From Aphrophora alni (taxonomy: Eukaryota; Arthropoda; Insecta; Hemiptera; Aphrophoridae), in the NCBI GenBank assembly GCA_963513935.1, contig OY740777.1, positions 19,811,271 to 19,875,270 on the forward strand: a stretch of 64,000 bases of DNA. Reading direction: 5' to 3'. Position numbers and translations under genes: made by a program. Within the stretch, counting starts at the first letter, position 1. Each line of letters begins with the position of its first letter. Under the pieces are notes generated by a model, which was not told the origin of the DNA, made no database searches, and saw only the letters and a program-made list of their open reading frames with translations. Below are positions 23,601 through 35,600 of this stretch, in pieces.

Positions 23601-26600
23601 AACACCCTTTATATATATTTATTTTCCTCACGAAATAATAGTATTTGAATTTGAAATTATATTTTTTATAAGGCGAAGATAAGCGAGTGGTTTTTCACAT
23701 TTAAATGAGGAAAACATCTATTGAGTAAAGTGGGATGCATGACATTGTTTTTGTATTTCTGTAGGTATTACCATTGACAAAAGAGTATACTTTCCAGTTT
23801 TTACCTAACCTAACCTACCTGCGCATTCACGGAGTTTGACGTAATGTTATATTTCTTCGTACATCTTTTACTGAACTCTCCCATGCACAGTACATAAGCA
23901 ATTGCATGAGGAATATAACTTTGCTCCACAACTCCACGGAAGAGAACACTAGCTAGAGGACCTTGAGCGTACACAGGTACATCCTCTCCGCCATGAGTTG
24001 CCCATTGTCTAGGAACTGCAGCACTGTGTACAAGATTTCGTTCTTCAGTGATGCTGGTGAAGTTGCTGGGAATGGCGCGAGGATTGTTGTATCCTGGACC
24101 GTTACCGTACAGGAGAGTTGAGTACGGCATACTATCAATGTCTGAAAGTTTGGTGTCTGGACCTGGAAACAGAATTAATATACCGTAATATTTGAGTAAA
24201 TATCTAGTGTCCGATATAAAATACAAACTTAATCACTTCTACGAACAAATAACTTAAGTAAAATGCTACGTGCAGTATGCTCAAGGTAGAAATATATCTG
24301 GGGTGGAGAGGAAAAGAGACCCCACACTTTATTTGTTGCGTTTGCTTTCAGCGTTACAACCCCAATAAAAAAATATAGATGTCCAGTGCTTCTGTGTAAA
24401 CGCCTTCCCTACTTTCCTTTTATTATCGGTGTAAATAAGAATAAAACGTTTACAAAATTAAACTTTTAATAAATAACTTGTACTTAAACTTTAAGAATTA
24501 AATAAGCAGTAATTTGTGTACATAGTTTTCTTGGAATGGGTTGTACCGTCAAGTCTGGTTAGGGAAGAAAGTAGAAGGGAGGACACTCCCATTACACCAG
24601 ACACATTCCTAGTCTGAGGGTACTGTAGCTGTGATGATCATCAATACAGCCTTGCTCCCATTTCATTCTTTTGTTTCTATTTTTACTAATCCAGTGTAGA
24701 GAATATTACTTAGAATCGTAGGTATTACTTTGGTTAGGTTAGGTGATTGTGTTAGGTTAGTTTAGTCCACTTGCGTTTTTTAATTAATCTTCACCGTTTC
24801 ATGACCACGTAACACCGGAAAAGTGGTTTTGGAAAAATCGTCAGTCTGTCATCGTCGTCCTTGTAATTTCATCTGTAAGTCCATAAATATTAAATAGAAA
24901 CGTGAAATTTGGTATAGGAGACTATTGCGTGCTCATGTGAAACAATGTTTAGTCTCTACTGTTTCATTTAAGTAATTCTAGTAAGGTCTTCTGAAAGCAA
25001 AACAAACTATTTTTTGTCAGTTATAAGTACTTTTAGTTGCAAGTTGAGTTTACCTGTTCGATCACAAGTAGTACACTTCAGTCGACTGTACTTATATTCT
25101 ACTTACCTAATATAGGATTGCCTCGAGGAGTAGCAAGTCCTCCAAAACTCAGGACGTTAGAGTGGTCTGACGTCACCACTATGAGAGTCTCCGTCAAATC
25201 AACTTGCTCCAACACTGCCGACAGCGCAGACTCCAACACCAAGGTCTCGTCTAAAGCTCGATAAGCATTGTTGTAGTGATGGGCGTGGTCAATTCGTCCA
25301 CCTGTTGGACAAAAGAAAAGACTATTAGGTTTTGGTTTTAAAAGTTTCTTCAATCATTTTAAACTCTAGTATATAGGCTTCCAGATTGTTTTATTGCAGT
25401 TGTGTCAATCAGATCAGATTTTGTATGAAATGCAGTCTTGTGATGTAACTGACAAGAAAATCAGTTGTTGTAGTAAGGCGAACATGGAGAGTCTTCGATC
25501 TTGACTTTATAGACAAAGACAGAAGATACAAAGAAAAACAGAGATGTTGAGAGGGGAAGTGTGACTGGAGATGAATTGGGATTAAGACCAAATACATCAA
25601 AGTTAACAGTGAAGCTGTATAATCCACACAATTGTAAAGCCCGAAATAGAGAAAGTAGATGCTGTAATGTATTTAGGAAATGTTTTCAGCAAAGAGGAAA
25701 GTAAAAGGACGGATGTGGGATGCAGAATTGGTATGACGTACAACCGGAAGATGGTCACAAAATCTTTCCAACATAAATAAGATGAGGACTTTCAAATCTG
25801 ATGTGAAGAATATACTTCTGCCTATGTGTCCAAGTTGGAAGTTAAGGAAAATCCAAATATTCATGAATCGATGTTTGAGAAGAATATTTAAATAAGATGG
25901 CCGGTCACGATTAGGAACGAAGATCTATGTAAATGAACGGAAAAAAAACCCCACAGAAATGGAGATGAATTGGGGAAATCTTGAGGAAAGACGGAGTCAT
26001 TACTAAAGAAACGCTGGAGGGGTATCTTGCAAGAAGCAGGAGAGTTGGGAGACCTGGAAATAAAAAGAATAAGACCCTAAAAGAAGAGTTGTGAAGGCTG
26101 ACAAGTCATGGGCGAAAATCAAGAAAGAGGTTATTAATCGAGTGCTATTGAAAGAAACAGTAAAGCCACAGATGTCCACGAAAGAATTAAAGTGAATATA
26201 TTAAAAGACGTAGATTGGAGTAAAATAAACTGGAAGTAAATGTACTAAACATAAATGTTCAACAGTATAACAAACACACAGAACACAATTCTCACAAAAA
26301 ATACGCCTAAGTATCAGACGCATTTCAACGACAAGGTCGTCCTGTTCAGTGATACACAAGCTACATCAATCAAACTATAAAACTATATGGTGAGTTATAG
26401 TTTGATAGGTGTAGCTTGTGTATCACTGAAGAGGACGACCTTGTCGTTGAAACGCGTCTGATACTTAGGCGTATTTTTTGTGAGAATTGTGTTCTGTGTG
26501 TTTGTTATACTGTATAATTTTTCTCATAAGTCAAGCTCAACATTTAATATTAATGTTCAATGAAATGTTACTAAACTTTGAATAATTAGGCGTACAATGA

Positions 26601-29600
26601 TTTTCATTTGAAGATCTTATAGACATAGTATATTATAAATATTCAGTTAATCAGAATTGTTGACTATGATCTTAACTTTAAGTTATATTTATCTTCATAC
26701 TGTTTCTATTCTAAATTATAGTAACTAATCTTGTATTAATATAGAAATTCGAATTTCTTACTTTCCACAAATAAAAAGAATCCTTTAGCGTTACGTTGCA
26801 GGATACTTAGCGCTTTCCGGGTCATGTCTGTAAGCGAGGGGTCGCCTTTTGGTCCTTGGTTACGGTCTGCCTCGAATTCCATGTGTGAGTAGGCGAACAG
26901 ACCTGAAAACAAAGTAAACTGCTTCTTAATTAAAATGTTTATAGTTTGTGTGTACATCCACGTCTGTGAACTTTAATGAAGACATTGTAAGGATATATTT
27001 TACCTTTTTAATACTATTTAGATTTTTTCAAATATACGATAATTAGGCAAAACAAAAATGAAAAAGCAGTTATAATTTCACAAACAACAATTTATTGCTA
27101 CAGCTGTTTCGCCGTTAGGCATCGTCAGACAACTAAGAACTAAAAACTAAAATACAGGCCAACAACAATCACAGTCATGACAATTAATATATCGGTCAAA
27201 CTGGGAGATCTATCAAAGCTAGATTAAAGGAACATGTATATTGTTGGAAGCATGGTAAAACAGATTCCAATTTTGCAAATCATTTACTAGATTCAGGCCA
27301 TACATTTGATCCCATTGATAATGTCAAAGTTTTACACATAGAACAGAAAAGTAGGAAATTAAATAGTTTGGAAATTTTAGAAATTAACAGATCTGTTTTA
27401 AAATGCCATGCTTCTAACCTGAATGAACAAGTCAATAACCCATCCCCTTTGTTAAAACCTATTGTTTGAAAACTTTCTCTTATCCATGTCCCTTTCAGGT
27501 ATAACCAGGTCATTGCCCCACCTCTGCTTTCATCCCCACCTTCATTCCTAGATGTTAGTGTTAAGTTGACCTGTATTTTAGTTTTTAGTTCTTAGTTGTC
27601 TGACGATGCCTAACGGCGAAACAGCTGTAGCAATAAATTGTTGTTTGTGAAATTATAAGTGCTTTTTCATTTTTCTTTTGCCTTATTATGGAATTTCACC
27701 GAGTACCGACTGTAGTCACACTCAATATACGATAATTGTAAAATTTATTGTTATTTTGTTTAAATAAACTATTTACTATTACAAGAATTGTAATATAAAC
27801 GCGATACTCGAACAAATATGTAGGCTATTAGTTAATGGATCAATTCTATGTCGTGTTCTGGTAACAGCTGGTTTTGCTTATTCACTTATTAGTGATTGAT
27901 CGTAATTCTAACTCTATTAACAACTCGTTAGTTTAAGACTTCTTTAATATTTAATTTGGAAATAGAAGTTTAGAGGAACGAACGTACGTGGATTCTGAAC
28001 GAATACTGGAAATGGAACGGTGAAACTGTTCATAGTAACTGAGAAGACTCATTTAGAACTCGACAACAATCCAGATTTAAAATAAGTTTGATAGAACAGG
28101 TTGAAACTTAAGTCCTTTTGACTCCTTGAAGGCCGTCCCCTAGTGGAGGTAAAGAACCAGAGAGCCGTTTTAAAAATAGTTTTTTTTCTTAAAGCCAAAT
28201 ATTGATTTTCAAAGTGTTATTTCATAACCTCTACCTAGTAAACAATATTAAGCTGTTTTAAACATACCTGACATTGTAGCTAATATGAACTTTATACCCA
28301 CATTATATTCTTTATAATCTTATGTAAAACTATAAAGTTATTAGCTTTTTACGAATTGCTGATATATATTAAAGGCTTTTATGAGTAGATTAAAATGCCG
28401 CAAATCTGACCTAAAAAAGTTCACCCTAGCTAAAATAGCGTGGGTTTAAATAATAAATATTAGTTACCCTTTTTTTAGTAGTCAGAGCAATTCTTTTTGT
28501 GTTCTAGAAACACTACATACAGTTCTGTTTCGCCGTTCACAGTCGGCTTCGTCAGGTGTAGGCTTAACACTTAAATAAAATACATACAGCAGCGCTGTAG
28601 TGTTTCTACAACAAAAAAAAAAAAAGAATTGCTCTGACTACTAAAAAAAAAGGTAACTAGTAGGCCTATATATTATTTAAACCCACGCTATTTTAGCTAG
28701 GGTGAACTTTTTTAGGTCAGATTTGCGGCATTTTAATCTACTCATAAAAGCCTTTAATTCGATGTACAATTATGCTTTAATGACCTATGCTCTAATATAA
28801 GATTTCCTTTTTACGCCTCGTAGGCCGTCACCCTGGAAAGGTAGTGGTCCATTGAATACGTGCTAAAATAGGTTTTTCTGTCCATGTTCAAAGCTTTGTA
28901 GCTTTATCTGTAATGGTTAAAAAAACGTTATGCCGTCTCGGGAAGTATTTAACACGCTGTATATATATATCTACAAGGACCGTCAAGTACTAACCGATTG
29001 AAAATACTGATATACATAATTTTAAGGTTTAGAAAAACATCTCTTTAAAACAAACTTATTGGGTAAGACCCCTTACTTTACCAATAAAATTTTAACAGTT
29101 CCTGCAAGGAACCAACATTTGGGTATACATTTAGAGGATCTGCTTGTATTACATTGTATTACTTGATAAGTACCATTTCAGTCCCCCCATCAACTTGTTT
29201 TCATTATTTTATAAAATAAAGAAAATAAAAAATGTGTTTTTCAAATAAACTATTGTAACAAGAATTTCAATATGCATCCTATAATATCAATACTGCCAAC
29301 ATTGGCGCATCAGTTTCTATACAAAGCACATGTTACACAATAGACTTAGAGGCAAATATATTCGTACATTTGTCATGGCAAATTCTACACCTGTCACAAC
29401 TGGCTCGGGTCATTGTGCAACCAAGGTGAAGTGAAATGGATTGCTTCGCTCTCTCTCTCTCTCTCACTCTCTCTAATGTCGGAAGCTGCTTTGAAACCTG
29501 GACATGAATGGGTTTAATATTCAGGGTACATAACGGAAACGTATAGGTTACGGGGTTATTTTGTTATAAGAGAAGTTGGGACCGTGCAGTGTCTAAGGAA

Positions 29601-32600
29601 ACAAATAAATTATTTTGCTTTCCATAGATGATCAATGATGTGTTACACGTATTATATTAAGGTAGAATAGAAAAAGTTAAATTGAAACCTAAGTATTCTT
29701 TATGAGTTCACATGAACACGAAACTAATATTGTCAACCGATTTCGATGGTATTGTGGCTTATTTTAGAAATATACCTACCTGTTGTCTATGCAATTTTGT
29801 ACAGCCCAATCTAGTCAACCGATTTCGATAGTATATGAGCCTATTTTATTCATATTTTAAGAAGGTATTGAGGAATATACCTACCTGTTATCTGTGCAAT
29901 GTTGTACAGCACAATCTAGTCAACCGTTTTCGATAATATATGAGCCTATTTTATTCATATTTTAAGAAGGTATTGAGGAATATACCTACCTGTTGTCAGT
30001 GTAATGTTGTACAGCCCAATCTAGTCAACCGATTTCGATAGTATATGAGCATATTTTAAGAAGATATTGGGGAATATACCTACATGTTGTCTGTGCAATG
30101 TTGTACAGCCCAATCTAGTCAACCGTTTTCGATAGTATATGAGCCTATTTTATTCATATTTTAAGAAGGTATTGAGGAATATACCTACCTGTTGTCTGTG
30201 TAATGTTGTACAGCCCAATCTAGTCAACCGATTTCGATAGTATATGAGCATATTTTAAGAAGATATTGGGGAATATACCTACATGTTGTCTGTGCAATGT
30301 TGTACAGCCCAATCTAGTCAACCGTTTTCGATAGTATATGAGCCTATTTTATTCATATTTTAAGAAGGTATTGAGGAATATACCTACCTGTTGTCTGTGC
30401 AATGTTGTACAGCCCAATCTAGTCAACCGATTTCGAGAGTATATGAGCATATTTTAAGAAGATATTGGGGAATATACCTACATGTTGTCTGTGCAATGTT
30501 TTACAGCCCATACTATTCCATCAAATTTGATGGTATTTGGGCGAATTTTGGTTATATTTCAAAAAGGTATTAAGGAATATACCTACCTGTTGTTTGTGCC
30601 ATGTTGTCCCAAACTATTTACCGAATTTGATGGTATTTGGGCACATTTTGGTCACATCTTAATTAGATTTTGAATATACCTAAACAACGTTGTACAGCCC
30701 AAACTATTCTAATGAATTTGGTGGTATTGTACATATTTTGGTCACATATTAATTATATTTTTAGGAATACACCTAATCAATGTTATACAGCCCAAACTAG
30801 TCAATAATAATTGATGATATTTGGGCATATTTTGGTCACATATAAATTACATTTTTAGAAATTTCCCTAAACAATGTTGTACACCCCAAACACCCCTATT
30901 TGATTATATTTGAGTATATTTCGGTCACATCTTAAGCAGTTTTCTTCTTCATTTTTACACATTTAAAATTTGGAATTAGCTGCCATTAGACTCAAACTTA
31001 AAACAAGTATCATGTCTTGTTATTTATAGGTCTATTTTGATCAAAATTGGTGTGTTGCTGTATTTGGGCATAATTTATTTCCATATCACCACCATTAGGG
31101 TTGTGCTAAAATAAAAATCTTTATAAAATTATCTCAACTATCCCCAGGTGAAACTGAGACCTTCAGCTAGTGTTTTTATATACAGTAGTGAGCGGTGTAT
31201 TGGTCATAAACCTCAACTCCAGTTTCATATTATTATTAAATATAATAATATTTATTACTATTAAATATTCCTCATAATATTTTTTTAATTAGTTTTCTCT
31301 TTATTCCTTTTAGGAATCCATCTACCAATACAATTTAAAATTTCCTATAAGAACCAAAAAACCAAATTTGATTCACGTTTGTATCAACTTGTACTAAAAT
31401 TGTAACATGATATTGTTTCATTTCAATTTACTATTTAAAAATAAAATATTTGTTTGTTTGTTATTTTCTTCTTTGCCGAATGTAGTATATAGATAGATTG
31501 TGTAAATTTCTAAAGGAAACTTAAAATCAATTTATGTTACAAAATGTATAAAGTGATAAATTGATGAACGGAGAATATAAAACTCTTCGGATCTGGACGT
31601 GAGCCAACGCATATTAAATCCAAGACTTTGTCTTATTTATTATACATATTGCGCTTTATACAGATTAAATTTATCAAAGCAAAATGTATTGAAACACATA
31701 AAACACGATTTATTGAGGAAGCAATTCAGAATGTTGGCGTGGAGGAACGTTTATTAAGCGTACATTTAGTCAAATATTTGCTAAAGTCTCGTTATTTTAT
31801 CTATTCATTTGTTTGTTAGTTAAGGTAAACTCAATTAGAAATTGTTATGAAATTTCAAAAAGATTTTTTACGATACTATTGGAATATCAGTTGCTTTTCT
31901 ATTGCGTATATTGCCTGGTAAAGTTCGCCATTTCCGCACTAGTGATGATAAATCAGCTTAACAATACAATACAATATTGAAATTATACCCATCTGTTTAA
32001 AACATTGTGTTGTTGTGTTTACTTTACTTCACTAAACAAAATTCCTAAGAAAGGAATTAACATTGCAAATAATACAAACTGCACAACTAACATCCACTTA
32101 AATAAAAACTAGGTCTTTTATTGTTCGTTTGAATATTATTACATTATTTAAATTCTTGTTAAATATAGGCCTAAGCCTTTTTTTTCTTTTTTTTTTTATT
32201 CAATGAAGTAACATTTTGATTATGTAAAAACATAATTTTTTTGTTTGTTTGTAGTAGGCCCCTAAATAAGAGTAAATAAACTTTTCAATTTGTAATAATC
32301 ATATTTTTTGCTGTTGTATCAAATATTTTTTTGCTGTAGTATAGTGATACTCGCACCAGCAATAATATAGCAAATATAGCAATTTAAATACGACTCGTAT
32401 CAGGAAAAGTCACACTTTTCCCACTAGTTGTGAAATATGCTGTTTTTTCCTAACTAGGCCGTAAAATGTAAGTGTAGTTTTTTATTTTATGTTTCTTAAT
32501 GGCAGCTATACAAAATAGTTCCAATGGTTGTGAACAGATTGTTAAAATTTTTAAATTAACGGAAGATGCAAAAAATTGTACAAACTTTCTCATTCCAAAA

Positions 32601-35600
32601 ACTAATTATCACAAAAAATTTAATTTCCGTGGTTGTCAATAATAAAGTAAAAACAAATCATTAAATATTTATATGTTTAAACAAGTCTAAGTTTAATTTT
32701 TGTTTCTTGAAAATTATTTCTGAACGTAATACGTTTTTATTTTAGGTTTTGCGAAAGGCTTGAGAATACAACCTTAATAAATTACCCAGTTACACACAAA
32801 ATCAAAAACTGGATCTTGCTTCAAATAGGTCTCGCGAAATACACGATTTTAATACAGAGGATTTAGATTTTGGTTAACAATTAACCACCGAAGAGGTCCA
32901 AAAGCGATGGTTAATTGTCCTGTCACAATAAGTTTTTATATATACTCAAAAAACTGAAATATAAAACCGGTTAAACACAAGATGTCGCCTATTAGTTGAA
33001 AAATTACGCATTACGTGGTTTTTCCGGTCAGCTGATCATTCTAGCCAATCGGTCAAGAACCGAAGGAACCCGAGCAGTTCCGAGCTCTTCGACATATCAA
33101 TTAAGCCTAGCTAATCTGAAGACCTAAACAATAAGAAACAGCAGTTCCTATAAATAAACAGTTAAATAGCAAAATTCAATCAGTACTACCTAACAGATGA
33201 TCTACTCTTGACGGATCCAACCTATCCAGCTGATCCTTATCTGCTACATACTCCGCTCTGAACCCGTGTTTCTTCTTCTCCCTTATCCATTCATCTATCA
33301 GATTCCTCCCATCCAGTCTCCTACCTTCTTCAGCATTAAGTTCAGGATCCCTGGCTATCTTTGGCAGCCAGTGTCTTCTACCACCTCCCATAATCACCTA
33401 TAAACACAACATATCTCTTACAGTACAGAAAAAAATGTATGGTTTTTGAAAATATAGACCAGCGTTTCCTGCAGCTCAAAACATGTTACGTGTATATTAT
33501 ATCTCTTATTATATATTATAAATAAAGAAACATGTTTCACCTACAAATGAATATGTTTTAATATTAAAATCCTCGTGAATTTCAATCGTAAACTAATCAA
33601 TACAGTGTCAACTTTTTCTTGCATTTAATGTACGAGACACCTAAATGGATAATATCAATATTCTCCGGTAAATGTAATTACTTAATATTTGTTTAAGTAA
33701 ACGTAATTTTTGTGAGAAATTGTGTTCAAGTTTTATTATATACAATCCTATACAGTTCAGGAATAATTGGCAAAAATAACTAAAATATTTCGTCATTGAA
33801 AGCTCCATTAATAAAATATTTAAAAAATACGAGTTGCACTAAAGATGCATTTATGGAACAAGCGAAACAAGTTTTAGACTGTATTTACATATGCAAATAT
33901 CATTTTTAAAGATGGCCTCCGTAGGGTTCATTTTTATTGTTGACCGATAATTATCAAACTAACATTTTTATTGTCGAATAATTTGCTTGGTTTTTATTTG
34001 CTCTTAGGGATGAGTCAATGAAAATATATGTACAACAATTTTGCATCGTATATTTCACGTAATGTTCTGATAACAATAACTATTTTCCTAAATTGTTTTA
34101 ATGGATACAAAATTAATTAAAATGAGTCAATTCAATGATACAGGAAATTCAATATCTTGTAATTAAAAACGTAGCAAAATATTTGATTTCATTTCCCCAA
34201 TTATATTAACATTAGAATTATTCTAAAACTCTGAACACAATAAACAAGGATACTCGAGTCTGAAAAAGTATGATTTAATGTATGCCGTCATAAAAAAAAT
34301 TTGGAAATTGAACCATTTGAGCAATTTTAATGAAAACTGTTGTTATTTACTTCTGTTTGCACTTATATATTTGCAATATAAAAATGAATGTCATACCTAA
34401 TGAGTACACTCTACAAGAATTTAAATTCAGAATTTTTAGAAAGATAGTATAATAAAATACAGCCTTCCCTCCTACATACACAAAAAATTGCTTTATTAAA
34501 AAAAATGTAACATATTTTAGTCATTTAGCCGTCAGGATTGCATAATATTACCTTAATACGAATTCATACCTTATGTGGTCCGTAACAATCCTAGATTTCC
34601 CTTTTTTTCTTCTTTTTGATATAGGTATACCGGTTTCTGCATCGAAACGTCATCTTCAGGTAAAAATGTTTTCAGTATTTGGCATCGTCATTAAATTATA
34701 GTTCACAATTACATATAAAATCACAAAATATTGTACAGCACAAAACAAAATTTCAGCATGCTTGGTCGTTTGTCGCAAGTTCACTGAAAACATTTTTACC
34801 TGAAGATTAAAGATTCTACACCGAAACCGGTAGTAATTATTTTTAAAAAAGGATTAAAAACAGAAGTATCATTTCATTACAATTAAATCTTGTAAAAATT
34901 AAGGAAATTAATAAAATCTTAACCCAAAGTAATTACAATAAAAAATTTTTGTTCCAAAGTAATTGAAAATACCTTGAAGATAATTTGGTTTCATAAATGT
35001 TCCAACATACTTTTAAGATCGTACGAAAATGTAAAAAGTTTGTATAGTAATTGTGCAATAGTAACTGAACCTACGTTAATCTTATTTCCAGGAGAGTCCT
35101 CTACAAGCTGCCTGGCAATGTCCTTGCAGAGGTTCCTGGCAGATGAAGGTATCTTGCTATCGTCCTCCCAGTAGCGACTGGCGGAGTGTGCGTAGAGAGC
35201 TGCGGGTGTAGCATGAGTCACGCGGGTGTTGGTCACTAAGCCGGTGGACTTTCCTGGAGACAAACAGGCAAACATTTATTAATGACTCGGAGAGACGTGC
35301 AGAGCGTTTAGGAATGGTTTACAGACCACTTACCTAATAATAACTTAGGAGAAAACTATTCATATTCTAATTTTTGCCCCAGCTTCATACATGTAAGAAA
35401 AGCAAGTTTATGAATCCTATGAAAAATACTATTTTTATGTGTACTGTGAAGTGTTTGTCTTCTTATCATATTGTTTACTCGGTGACCTCAAGCGAGAGTG
35501 TTTTTCATTCTTAAACTCTCAGGGGGTCACAGTGAGTACAGAGTTGGCAACCCTAAGGAACCTAGATGGATCTATATATTTTATAATGTTCTTTTGGGTT

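Larger units (their letters stand above)
27045..27683 (+). mobile_element. Penelope-like element remnant between inverted 114-bp arms
   Basis: The arms 27045-27158 and 27570-27683 are near-perfect inverted copies (AGGCAAAACAAAAATGAAAA at the outer tip, AATACAGG at the inner). They enclose the C-terminal part of a Penelope GIY-YIG endonuclease. Both arms contain a hammerhead-like core facing the element's own strand or its opposite. Penelope-like elements are known for inverted or direct terminal repeats and for hammerhead motifs, so the assignment is firm. The reverse transcriptase is missing. The element lies in the longest phosphatase intron. Confidence 0.85.

Noticed and set aside
23953..24138. 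61-codon minus-strand frame
   Set aside because: Another frame of phosphatase exon 7, whose true frame is supported by splice phase and motifs.
27280..27513. 77-codon minus-strand frame
   Set aside because: Antisense to the Penelope GIY-YIG fragment, which has the convincing motifs.
30391..30673. Two overlapping frames of 60 and 63 codons
   Set aside because: They fall inside satellite array 1 and repeat its unit.
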